Origin: Bacteroidales bacterium
GTDB taxonomy: Bacteria > Bacteroidota > Bacteroidia > Bacteroidales > P3
Direction: 5' to 3'
NCBI GenBank assembly: GCA_900771365.1
Contig: CAAGNU010000073.1
Coordinates: forward strand, 1-22,240
DNA: 22,240 bases
Position numbers and translations under genes: made by a program. Positions 15,501-22,036 of this stretch are shown one piece after another. Below the pieces are notes generated by a model. It was not told where the DNA came from and ran no database searches. It was given only the letters and a program-made list of their open reading frames with translations. Numbering within the stretch: the stretch's first letter is position 1; every line of letters begins with the position of its first letter.

Positions 15501-16448
15501 GTCAGCTTCCTGTATAAGGTATCGTCTGAGAGAAGTTTCGACAAGTTCCATTTCTACATAGACGGCAGCGAGAAGGTGGCGGCCTCAGGCAATGTTGATT
15601 GGACGCTCGCGTCCTTCCCTATAGAGGCCGGCACCCACACCTACCGTTTCACCTACGTGAAGGATTATTCTGTAAGCTATGGTAGCGATTGCGCTTGGAT
15701 AGACCTCGTCACCCTGCCTCGTTACGAGCGGGCGTGGACGTTGTCCCACGACACGCTCTGCTTTGGTGCGGAGCTGTCCGTGCTGGGCGACAGCGTTGAT
15801 ACGCACATACCGTGCGACATCTTCGCAGCCGATACTTCTTCTGAGACCATCGCATTCGTTCACTATCACGTACTTCCGCAGCTGTTGTTCGACACCTCCA
15901 TCGTGGCTTGCGATAGCGCCCTCTTGGGCGGCGTGCGCTATGTTGCTTCTGCCCAGATAGTCGACACCTTGATGAGCGTCCGCGGCTGCGACAGCATCGT
16001 GCTCACCCGTCTCACCATCAACCATGGCAGCCGCGACACCCTCTTCGAGTCTATTGTCGGAGGCCCGTATTTCTGGAACGACAGCATCTGCGACACAACG
16101 GGATATTACACCCAGTATTTCGAGACCCTTGAGGGCTGCGACAGCGTCGTCGTGCTCCATCTCACCGTCACGCCCGACAGCGTCGGCCTTGCAAGTGTTG
16201 AGGGTGCCCGTCTTCAAGCCTATCCCAACCCCACGGTGGGCGAAGTCTGCTTCAGCGGCCATGTTCGCTCATGTGTTGTATACGACATGGCGGGACGCGA
16301 GGTGCTGCGCCAGTCGGAGTCCGCTTCTGTGGACCTCTCCTCGCTCCCTAATGGTGTCTATACGCTGAAAGTCAGCCTCTCCGAAGGAGGCGGCTCTCTT
16401 TTTGATGACGATAGGTCCCAACTGGTGCGTGTCGTGCTACATCGATAA
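12546..16448 (+). CDS. Gingipain-type C25 cysteine protease with T9SS tail
   Basis: The 1300-aa secreted protease has a signal peptide ending CAWGQ; a GTG at 12570 would give a more canonical MKKVVWMLG start. Residues about 30-230 resemble the C25 propeptide. Residues about 233-615 are the catalytic domain: RYLIVAHSSF, LLVGDHEQIP, YSAHGG with His462 and GNCCLTNKF with Cys495 as likely nucleophile, then HLMGDPSLMPY. Ig-like and CARDB-like strands fill about 617-925. Residues 926-1058 look like a MAM or cleaved-adhesin-type jelly roll (ETFENDL start). Two GCDS repeats follow (1147, 1197), and residues about 1222-1300 are a type A T9SS sorting domain (YPNPTVGE, LPNGVYTLKV). It is predicted to be exported, matured by propeptide removal, and surface-bound. 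Arg or Lys specificity cannot be read. Confidence 0.93.
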   Translation: MFLIRYNRVKKVVWMLGLLCATCCCAWGQTVRVERDDWHGLQVSFETGQVQYGSVILGREKFMTLQVEGLVASGRVGAPNLPTFSQLIEVPICDGYRVEVYDAVYDTVSISSNECLVAPVQPSRSKSDSSESPLVLDEKWYVSDAFMGEELVMVEAVGTARDRDLARLQISPIRYNPVQGKLIICRQASIAISYLGADSTKTMKRFLRYHSPAYALDYTLLNNLYPKEVRTNAPVRYLIVAHSSFRDELDDFVSWKRRKGFITDIVYTDDSDVGSFPSSIAAYISRQYAEATDECPAPTFVLLVGDHEQIPAFDGDATCGDHVSDLYYMTCTPGDIIPDCLYGRFSAQTVAQLRPQVDKTLMYEQYAFADPSFLDHAVLVAGVDGGNVGDYAYTYADPAMDYVVSHYINGTGGFSLVNYFKNDTSIVPTATNVVVGKSSSSISATVRDCYNAGAGWINYSAHGGATSWSNPSLNTSQVSAMTNTQKFGIMIGNCCLTNKFETSVCLGEALLRKDNYCGAVGYIGGSNSTYWSEDFYWGVGLRSAIGPMMSLAYDGTRLGVYDRLRHTHGEPHSQHIATQGAMLLAGNMTVEASTSSLKRYYWEVYHLMGDPSLMPYLTQADTMSVVMAGSWSVGVEPLLVQTVPFAYVALTDTAEHGLVAASYADAAGLAQLSLPLTLSVGGYEVAISAQQYRTRFLPLQVIPPEGPYVLAEVSQTDTLRCGDTVRLSVSMMNIGTSTATHVVAHFRSENPFVSVVGEDLHIDTIFVDDTLQVEDLTVYVAPGIADMAKVEIVAEVTFDSVHTPVEKTSSVCCYAPWLAVQYYNPPEYILPGHRYPIRLLVMNVGHAPMQSNQMTMCPDIDWLATATSNDTFALPIAVNSGMIRQYELAIDSAMPYDVVLPVRLCFATPVAVDNGTLMLPVGAPSAETFENDLYHLGSWVQDTLPWEITNTEAAEGSCSARSASGMTHNQTSAMSITFTCPNDDSVSFLYKVSSERSFDKFHFYIDGSEKVAASGNVDWTLASFPIEAGTHTYRFTYVKDYSVSYGSDCAWIDLVTLPRYERAWTLSHDTLCFGAELSVLGDSVDTHIPCDIFAADTSSETIAFVHYHVLPQLLFDTSIVACDSALLGGVRYVASAQIVDTLMSVRGCDSIVLTRLTINHGSRDTLFESIVGGPYFWNDSICDTTGYYTQYFETLEGCDSVVVLHLTVTPDSVGLASVEGARLQAYPNPTVGEVCFSGHVRSCVVYDMAGREVLRQSESASVDLSSLPNGVYTLKVSLSEGGGSLFDDDRSQLVRVVLHR

Positions 16449-16853
16449 TTCCATCCGATATCCTCGTTTGCCACATATTCATGAAGGATGTGCCTGCAAC
16501 ACACCCTTTAGGCAACCCCTATAAATTCAAGAAATTAATGATAATAAGTTTTTTTACACGATACTTGTCACGAGGTTCTCTGAACCTCGCTCTTGCTCCG
16601 CTATCGACCCAGGACGTCCACAGGAAGTCCTTCTTACTGGACTTTCTTCAAATGAATTATTCACGAATTTTTTTTATGCGAAGAATGCCCGTGGCATCCT
16701 GAGTAAGTCCGCATATCACAATACTGATTTATGACTAAATTCATGGACAATTCATGCTCGAATATTCACTGGATATTCTCGTGTTTATCAAAATAATGAA
16801 TTAACACGAATAATTTGAAGTCTCCTTTATAAATATGTGCTGCACTATAGCAG
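16449..16853. other. AT-rich intergenic region with several inverted repeats
   Basis: No supported gene. A perfect hairpin CGAGGTTC-TCT-GAACCTCG lies at 16571-16589 and a second, AAGTCC/GGACTT, at 16625-16644. TATTCTCGTGTT (16774-16785) pairs with AACACGAATA (16803-16812) with one bulge. GATGTGCCTGCAA (16487-16499) followed by TTTAGGCA (16507-16514) recurs at 18641-18653 and 18674-18681. The 73-codon open frame at 16481-16702 has no leader or recognisable content. Convergent genes flank this region, so some hairpins may terminate transcription. Confidence 0.6.
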
Positions 16854-16907
16854 ACTGCCCCAAGCAACCCCGGCAAGCCCTGATAAGCTCGCCATGCAGG
16901 GGGCAAT
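16854..16907 (-). terminator. Nested hairpin after the winged-helix gene (possible terminator)
   Basis: On the minus strand, ATTGCCCC (16907-16900) pairs with GGGGCAGT (16861-16854), and inside it GGCGAGC (16893-16887) pairs with GCTTGCC (16878-16872) with one G-U. It begins four bases after the stop codon. No T-run follows, so termination is uncertain. Confidence 0.45.
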
Positions 16908-16910
16908 ATG

Positions 16911-17090
16911 CTACTCGGCGGGCTGCCAGAAGCAGCGTTTGGGCGAGGTGATGGCACCTTCGTCTTTGAGGACCTTCATGGCCTTATCGACCTCTTTGCG
17001 GTCGAGGCCGCTGAGTTCGGCAATCTTGCCTGCGTTGAGGGGCTCGCCAGCTTTGCGCATGGTGTCGAGCACCTGTTCTTTGGTTTCCAT
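16911..17090 (-). CDS. 59-aa winged-helix-like protein
   Basis: This short gene is read on the minus strand from ATG at 17090 to TAG at 16911. The product begins METKEQVLDTMRKAGEPLNA and continues with GKIAELSGLDRKEVDKAMKV and LKDEGAITSPKRCFWQPAE. The order is helix, GKIAELSGLD turn, recognition-like helix, then a short wing (GAITSPKRCFW). This is the compact winged-helix pattern of MarR/ArsR-like domains, but without dimerisation helices. I believe similar stand-alone mini-proteins exist in Bacteroidetes and other anaerobes, without an assigned role. It starts 12 bases after the metallo-hydrolase stop, so the pair should be one transcript. DNA binding is an inference. Confidence 0.82.
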   Translation of the reverse strand: METKEQVLDTMRKAGEPLNAGKIAELSGLDRKEVDKAMKVLKDEGAITSPKRCFWQPAE

Positions 17091-17102
17091 AGATGTATGT
17101 GT

Positions 17103-17906
17103 TTAGAATTGAATAAATCCAGGGGTGGGGAAGTGCATTCCGCCAACGAGGTAATGGCCTTCGCGAGCCTCATCGAGGAACTGTTTGCGTTGCTTGGCTG
17201 CGAGGTCGCGGTCAAAGTCGAAGACGGCCGAGAACTCGGGGTGGTCGACCTGTAATGCCACAGCGTGCAGGAGGTCGCCCACAATATAAATCTTACCGAC
17301 GCTGTATATGGTGTGTCCGGGCGTGTGTCCAGGCATATTGATGGAATGCACTCCGTCAAGCACTAACGTGTCGGCAAAGAGGTCGAGACGACCCTCATAG
17401 AGCTCCGCCATGGTCTTAACCTGCTGGTTGTCGGACGATAGCGCCCCCGTCATCCAAGCGTCATACTCGGCTTGGGCGATATGCAGGGTTGCCTGCGGGA
17501 ATGCCGCCTTGCCCTCGGGGCTAATGAGGCCGCCGATATGGTCGAAGTGGAGGTGTGTGATACAGACATCGGTGATGTCGTCAGGGGCGACACCGAGCTT
17601 TCCGAGCCCCGCCACAAGCTGTCCGCCTTTGTCCGAGCCCATGCCGGCATCGAAGAGGATGTGGCGGTCGCCGTTGTGGAGGTAGAAGGCATTGATGCCG
17701 GCCTCGGCCTTGCCCTCGGGCAGCAGCTGGGCGAGGAGCGTGTCGTTGATGCCCTCAAAGAGGACTGCGGGCATCTGTTGCGGCTGGTCCTGGATGGCCT
17801 GGACCTCAAGCACAGCCGTGGTCTCGGCTACCTTAGGTTGATTCTTGCAGCCTCCCATCAGCAGTGCTCCCGCCAGTGTGACGATAAATGCGATACGTGT
17901 GTTCAT
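17103..17906 (-). CDS. Metallo-beta-lactamase-fold lipoprotein hydrolase
   Basis: The ATG at 17906 gives a 267-aa lipoprotein (MNTRIAFIV start, lipobox LMGGC with Cys20); the open frame extends 12 codons further but that start lacks a signal. The MBL fold is clear: LFDAGMG (85-90), THLHFDHIGG with metal ligands His118, His120, Asp122 and His123, MPGHTPGHT (191-199), GDLLHA with bridging Asp211, and GGMHFPTPG with His258. This resembles the lactonase/YtnP-like branch rather than true beta-lactamases; hydrolysis of a lactone or ester in the periplasm is an inference. It is the first gene of a two-gene minus-strand operon with the 59-aa winged-helix protein. Confidence 0.9.
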   Translation of the reverse strand: MNTRIAFIVTLAGALLMGGCKNQPKVAETTAVLEVQAIQDQPQQMPAVLFEGINDTLLAQLLPEGKAEAGINAFYLHNGDRHILFDAGMGSDKGGQLVAGLGKLGVAPDDITDVCITHLHFDHIGGLISPEGKAAFPQATLHIAQAEYDAWMTGALSSDNQQVKTMAELYEGRLDLFADTLVLDGVHSINMPGHTPGHTIYSVGKIYIVGDLLHAVALQVDHPEFSAVFDFDRDLAAKQRKQFLDEAREGHYLVGGMHFPTPGFIQF

Positions 17907-17989
17907 GATGCGTTTCCTTTCTTGAAAAGTGCTGATTACCAAGCGTAATGCAGCACGTTAGACAATAAAATATGAATCGTTATCAAATG

Positions 17990-17997
17990 CAAAGATA
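17990..17997 (-). promoter_or_regulatory. Minus-strand -7 box for the MBL lipoprotein
   Basis: Read on the minus strand this is TATCTTTG followed by GCA, about 84 bases before the ATG. A clear -33 TTTG at standard spacing is missing. Confidence 0.65.
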
Positions 17998-18104
17998 CGA
18001 AAAATTTTCCATATAGAAGATTTTTTTTTTCAAAAGGTGCTTTTCCCTCAGTATGATGCTGTTAGGTCTTGTTATGTTCATGATTTGTGGTGTTTTTGAT
18101 TTTG

Positions 18105-18112
18105 CAAAGATA
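18105..18112 (-). promoter_or_regulatory. Second minus-strand -7 box
   Basis: TATCTTTG followed by GCA on the minus strand, 115 bases upstream of the first box. It could be a distal promoter of the MBL operon or a relic. No gene starts between the two boxes. Confidence 0.45.
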
Positions 18113-18172
18113 CAGACGAGGTGTGCGAAATGAGTGCATTAGTTGTGTTTTTTCAAGATCCCATGACATTAG

Positions 18173-18419
18173 GATATTTTAAGACTATAGAGGCCGAATG
18201 TTAATATCCAAAGTTTCGAAACAGGCAAATTGCCATTTTTCTGTCCTTTTTCCTATCCACCTACGCTCCAGCTACATAGAAGCCGCACCCTTGCTTCGCC
18301 CATTTTCCGCCTACGAAGCGAAGGAACGGCGAAGGAACGGCGAAGGTCGAGCGGAGCTTCGCCGACTCTGCCGTGTCGCACCTTGAAGTGTTAAAACCGA
18401 GCCGGATTTTAACAATTCG
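18173..18419 (+). repeat. Dispersed 245-bp repeat, copy 2 (MITE-like)
   Basis: Collinear with 5676-5920 in the same orientation, with shared words at identical offsets (see that entry for the list). Near-terminal inverted repeats are CGAATGTTAATATCC (18195-18209) against the complement of GGATTTTAACAATTCG (18404-18419). The interior has 11-base direct repeats GAAGGAACGGC and GCTTCGCC/GGCGAAG arms. Sequence between the shared words has diverged considerably, so the copies are old or the family is under structural rather than sequence constraint. The 62-codon open frame inside it is not believable. Confidence 0.75.
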
Positions 18420-18910
18420 AAAAATTGCGTCTACCTCTCAAAACATGAGACAAGGGTATGGCGTCATCCTGCCGCATGTATCGTCATTCTCAAGTCTCAA
18501 CCTGTGATGTAGTCGAAAGGGTCTATTCGACTCGTTCTACTGCTTCGATTCAGTTTATAATATACTGTAATACATGATAATGCCTATTCGAATCTAACGG
18601 GTCGAATGAGTCGAATGGAATAAAGACGATTTGTGATTAAGATGTGCCTGCAAGTATCGGCTTCGGATAGCCATTTAGGCAGATTGGGAAGTGAGATGTG
18701 TGTAACAATTTATAAATCATAATGATGTGTGTAAATGGCGTGATTGGATGCTGTTGCTACCTCAATTTTCCGAAAATTAGGAATCGAATGGGTGGTGTCT
18801 GGAGTCATTTTTTTACTGAGGGCAGAACGTTTGGCTGAGATTTTTTTATGTGTAATATGCTGTGTATGTTATGTTTTGTGTTGTGTGATATTGGTGAAGG
18901 TGAAAAAATA
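18420..18910. other. Non-coding region before tRNA-fMet
   Basis: No supported gene. ATTCGACTC (18525-18533) and GAGTCGAAT (18608-18616) form an inverted pair in a TCGA-rich stretch like the one near copy 1 of the 245-bp repeat. GATGTGCCTGCAA with a downstream TTTAGGCA (18641-18681) matches 16487-16514. The final 100 bases are T/G-rich (TGTG runs). The 73-codon frame at 18744-18965 overlaps the tRNA promoter and is rejected. Confidence 0.55.
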
Positions 18911-18942
18911 TTTGGTCATGTCCGAAAAAAGTCGTACCTTTG
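18911..18942 (+). promoter_or_regulatory. Complete promoter for tRNA-fMet
   Basis: TTTG (18911-18914), a 20-base spacer, then TACCTTTG (18935-18942) matches the Bacteroidetes consensus. The tRNA begins 28 bases after the -7 box. Confidence 0.85.
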
Positions 18943-18970
18943 CAAACGATTTCAATAGGAAATAACAGAG

Positions 18971-19045
<75 letters not shown>

Positions 19046-19047
19046 AG

Positions 19048-19075
19048 AAGGAAAAATCGCAAGATTTTTCCTTTT
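19048..19075 (+). terminator. Intrinsic terminator of tRNA-fMet
   Basis: AAGGAAAAATC (19048-19058), GNRA-type loop GCAA, GATTTTTCCTT (19063-19073), then TT and a pyrimidine run. The 11-bp stem is perfect and starts three bases after CCA. Confidence 0.9.
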
Positions 19076-19148
19076 CTTCTTTGTATATAATCCTGTAATT
19101 GCTTATAATTAAACCAGTTATAAAGATTGCATGATTACGCTCTAAAGT

Positions 19149-19620
19149 TCAAACTCCTCTTTTTTTGCCGTCATGGTAGATTTTGTCAGGAAATACCAAA
19201 TTTTGAACTTTTTGGACGCTTGATAAAATCTCCATAATTCCACAGGCTACTTAATTTACAGCATATTGCAAGAAATCGAACAACCAGATTTCCTTGGCTC
19301 GAATTTTTTCTTTGTAGGCTAGTCAGGAGAGGTGCTAATTCGTCCATTTCCCTGTTGATGCTGCTGACAGTTTCCCTATGCACTTCCGCGTCAATATCAC
19401 CCAATCCATAGCACACTATAACATCCTTTCTCTTGCGCTTTAGATTCTCGACTATCGGCTGAATACGACTAATCTCTTCCTGTATGAGGTTCTGGTGTTC
19501 TTTGTGTGTATCGATTAGCAGGGAGGTGATCTATGGTAGGAGATCTTCTGGTATTGCATAGGTAGGCAGGAGTTCTCTGTATTTGTCGTGTAGGATTGGA
19601 GCGCTGATGTTAACCTTTAC
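19149..19620 (-). pseudogene. Decayed C-terminal part of a large serine recombinase
   Basis: Reading the minus strand from 19620 gives VKVNISAPILHDKYRELLPT and YAIPEDLLP, a TAG at 19533-19531, then ITSLLIDTHKEHQNLIQEE, a long coiled coil-like stretch (ISRIQPIVENLKRKRK, ETVSSINREMDELAPLL) and LSSLWNYGDFIKRPK. A frame shift is then needed to reach KVQNLVFPDKIYHDGKKRGV, ending at TGA 19151-19149. This order (aP.LH..F..LL, coiled coil, LW..GD...K..lQ.lVFP..I.yd) is the C-terminal tail of large serine recombinases of integrative elements. The catalytic resolvase domain is absent upstream, where an in-frame stop and a terminator lie. It is therefore a relic of a mobile element near tRNA-fMet. Confidence 0.8.
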
Positions 19621-19635
19621 TGATTAGAAATTCTT

Positions 19636-19663
19636 ATAATAAAAAGGCTCGGATTTCCGAGCC
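19636..19663 (-). terminator. Intrinsic terminator, minus strand
   Basis: GGCTCGG/CCGAGCC (19646-19652 and 19657-19663) with a four-base loop; on the minus strand the stem is followed by a run of five T and TTAT. No intact minus-strand gene lies upstream of it in the window, so it is probably part of the relic element or protects against antisense transcription of the region beyond. Confidence 0.75.
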
Positions 19664-19960
19664 GACAGGACAACAGAAAAGTGCCTGATAGGGCATATTA
19701 TTTTTGTGGTAATTGCGGATAATCATTTTCAAAAATTACGAAATTCCATAAAAATGCATCTGAAAAAGTCCTGGATGGATGACAAAGCAAACATTAGCCT
19801 CTTCTTTTTTCGGTCTCTCGTGCACTTCAAAAAGCACAGATTGCCATACCTTCCCCACCTAAAATACACCGCTCACGTACAATACCTCCTAAAAAATACA
19901 CACATTTTGCATATTGATTACCAACAAAGTAGCCGCAAAGTACTATTTTTTTTTTCAAAA
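19664..19960. other. AT-rich non-coding region
   Basis: No supported gene. The 86-codon plus-strand frame at 19706-19966 ends in poly-Phe/Ser/Lys encoded by the T-run upstream of a promoter and is rejected. GCGGATAATCATTTT is shared exactly with a site just upstream of the promoter at 6446, possibly by chance. Confidence 0.5.
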
Positions 19961-19996
19961 AAATGATATCATTTCAAAAAAAAAAACGTATATTTG
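19961..19996 (+). promoter_or_regulatory. Promoter with a 14-bp palindrome at the -33 position
   Basis: TATATTTG (19989-19996) followed by GCA is a good -7 box. At the place of the -33 element lies a perfect palindrome AAATGATATCATTT (19961-19974) in A-rich surroundings, and no TTTG. A dimeric regulator bound here could activate or repress; this is an inference. The leader to the next ATG is about 100 bases. Confidence 0.6.
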
Positions 19997-20101
19997 CAAA
20001 TTGAATAATAAGCACACGGCATCGTTGACGAGCCATTGGACTCCGCCCGCCAGAGTTGTCGCATGAATAACAAGCGAGCCCATTTTAATAAAAACACTAC
20101 T

Positions 20102-20239
20102 ATGAAACAATCCTATCAGTCACCTGCAATGGAAACCGCAACAGTCTGCGTCGAACAAGGCTATCTGGGAAGCGCTATCGGCAATCCCGACAGAGGTACA
20201 GAGCGAATCGGCGAAAGCGGCCACACATACGACCTATAA
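20102..20239 (+). CDS. 45-aa peptide gene
   Basis: The peptide begins MKQSYQSPAMETATVCVEQG and continues YLGSAIGNPDRGTERIGESG to HTYDL. The start at 20102 is preferred over the upstream in-frame ATG at 20036 because it gives the YxSPxxE opening that I associate with short Bacteroidales peptides; the upstream extension is leader sequence. There is no signal peptide or membrane segment. The tail is rich in Gly, Ser, Asp and Glu. It has a strong promoter, and a hairpin terminator follows 55 bases after the stop, so it is mainly made as its own short mRNA in front of the fimbrillin-like lipoprotein gene. Function unknown; a secreted or modified peptide is only a guess. Confidence 0.62.
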   Translation: MKQSYQSPAMETATVCVEQGYLGSAIGNPDRGTERIGESGHTYDL

Positions 20240-20293
20240 GCCATAATCTATACCGAGGCTCTTAACCCTATCTTTGCGAAATACAAAGAGGGG

Positions 20294-20324
20294 CTTTTGG
20301 CTACACCTTGGCCAAGAGTTTTGT
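20294..20324 (+). terminator. Terminator-like hairpin after the peptide gene
   Basis: CTTTTGGC (20294-20301) pairs with GCCAAGAG (20311-20318) with one G-U, followed by TTTTG. A second imperfect stem, CTTTG/CAAAG extended by flanking pairs, lies just upstream around 20265-20292. Some read-through into the next gene is likely since no clear second promoter is seen. Confidence 0.6.
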
Positions 20325-20392
20325 AGTATTATAGGCATATCTCTTTTTTAGCAGTAATATACGTTTGGTATCCATAAGTAATATATCCAATT

Positions 20393-22036
20393 ATGAAGAA
20401 ATACGCTATAGCATGGTTCGTCATCCTCGTCGGCTTGGTGGGGCTCGTCTCCTGTACCGACGACAGCGAGATTAGGACGACCCAGTTCAACGCCTGCACA
20501 GAGCTGGCACAGGACAAGACAGAGGTGGGTCCCGACCAGTACCTCTATTGGAACAACGGCGACGAGGTGGAGATCTTCGGCGACAGAGGCCACGACACCT
20601 ACATTGCCGCACCCCGTGCGGACGACGGCACCTGGGCGGTGCTGACCAACCCCGCCGCCTCCATCGGCGGCGGCCCTTACACGGCCTACTACCCCGCCAG
20701 CATAGCCCGCACAGAGAGCACCGTGGAGCTGCCTGCCACGCAGGTATCGCCCGACGGCAGCCTCGCCGAATTTCCCATGACGGCACAGTCCATGTACACC
20801 ACCTTGCAGTTTAAGAACCTCTGCGGCGTGCTGCGCGTCAGGCTGCACAAGGCCGGCACCAACATCAGCCGCATCGCCATCACCATGGACCGCCCCATCA
20901 ACGGACATTTCTCATGCAATAGCTCCAGTGAGGCTCCAGCGCTCGCCCACCTCGACGGCGGCTCCTGCACCACGACGCTGCTGTGCGTTACTCCGCAGAG
21001 CATCGACGAGGAGCGCTGCTTCTACCTCTATGTGCCAGCCGGCACCTACAGCACCATGGAGCTGAGGATATACAACGACGAGGGCGAGATGTGCGTCAAG
21101 ATTGGCCACAACATCATCGTGGAGCGCAGCCTATACACCAACCTCAACATCGCCCAGCTGCCCTTCATCACGGAGGGCTGCGTGCCGAGCCTCTTCTCTG
21201 TGGGCGCAGGCCGACAGGTGCGCTTCTCGCAGGGCAACCTGCAATATCAGGCTTCCAGCGGCATCTGGCGTTTTGCCGAGCATCAGTACGACTTTGTGGG
21301 GAACGCCATGACGGGCAATGTGTATGAGGGTGGTACAAAGAGTGGGAACAACGAGATTGGCTCGCATTATGACGGCTGGATAGACCTGTTCGGTTGGGGG
21401 ACGAGTGGAGCATACGAAGCCCCTTATTCGACGAGTACCGACCCCACGAACTACTATCCTGACGGAGACAGCGACAACGACTTAGATGGCGGTACTGCCC
21501 AGGGCGACTGGGGCGTGTATAACGCCATATCGAACGGCGGAGGCCATGCGGGGATGTGGCGGACGCTGTCGGGCGGAGTCTCGGGCGAATGGGCCTATCT
21601 GCTCGACCGTCGCACCACCGCTGCTGGGACAGCTTCCGTGATTGGGGGGCATGCCGACGCACGCTATGCAGAGGTACGAGTATGCGGCGTGCGTGGATTG
21701 ATGGTCTTCCCCGACGAGTTTGAGTGGCCTGTGACAGTGGCTGCTGTGCCCGCAGTATTCAATGAATCCTCCGCCAACTGGAACAGCATCGACTATACCG
21801 CCGCACAGTGGCAGCAGTTAGAAAGCGCAGGATGCGTCTTCATGCCCACAGGCGGCAACCGCTATGGCGCCGGCTATTGCAGCAGCGGAACCATAGGCTA
21901 CTACTGGTCCACCACCCACTGCAACGACTACAGCTCATACTGTATCGGCTTTGGTGTGGATGAGGTCTATTCCACCTACGTCTATAACAGAGAATACGGT
22001 CTGAGTGTGAGGCTGGTGACAGATGTTGAACTGTGA
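20393..22036 (+). CDS. Fimbrillin-like lipoprotein with FISUMP-like C-terminal domain
   Basis: The 547-aa protein has a lipoprotein signal with Cys21 (GLVSC). Residues about 30-265 follow the fimbrillin-family (Mfa/FimA-like) pattern: YLYWNNGDEVEIFG, PYTAYYPASI, LQFKNLCGVLRVRL, FYLYVPAGTYSTMELRIY. Residues about 270-547 are a FISUMP-like/formylglycine-related domain common in Bacteroidales: FSVGAGRQVRFSQGNLQY, WIDLFGWGTSG, VRGLMVFPDEFEWP, GYYWSTTHCNDYSSY (from 502) and the terminal YGLSVRLVTD. It should sit on the outer membrane, possibly surface exposed. The family is often present in many copies per genome, so this is likely one paralogue. It follows the 45-aa peptide gene by 153 bases. Confidence 0.85.
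   Translation: MKKYAIAWFVILVGLVGLVSCTDDSEIRTTQFNACTELAQDKTEVGPDQYLYWNNGDEVEIFGDRGHDTYIAAPRADDGTWAVLTNPAASIGGGPYTAYYPASIARTESTVELPATQVSPDGSLAEFPMTAQSMYTTLQFKNLCGVLRVRLHKAGTNISRIAITMDRPINGHFSCNSSSEAPALAHLDGGSCTTTLLCVTPQSIDEERCFYLYVPAGTYSTMELRIYNDEGEMCVKIGHNIIVERSLYTNLNIAQLPFITEGCVPSLFSVGAGRQVRFSQGNLQYQASSGIWRFAEHQYDFVGNAMTGNVYEGGTKSGNNEIGSHYDGWIDLFGWGTSGAYEAPYSTSTDPTNYYPDGDSDNDLDGGTAQGDWGVYNAISNGGGHAGMWRTLSGGVSGEWAYLLDRRTTAAGTASVIGGHADARYAEVRVCGVRGLMVFPDEFEWPVTVAAVPAVFNESSANWNSIDYTAAQWQQLESAGCVFMPTGGNRYGAGYCSSGTIGYYWSTTHCNDYSSYCIGFGVDEVYSTYVYNREYGLSVRLVTDVEL

Noticed and set aside
18301..18345. Short direct repeats resembling a CRISPR seed
   Set aside because: The units are about 11 bases with no spacers, and are part of the 245-bp repeat.
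18744..18965. 73-codon plus-strand ORF before tRNA-fMet
   Set aside because: It covers the tRNA promoter and is low complexity.
19706..19966. 86-codon plus-strand ORF
   Set aside because: It ends in residues encoded by a T-run beside a promoter; there is no leader or family pattern.
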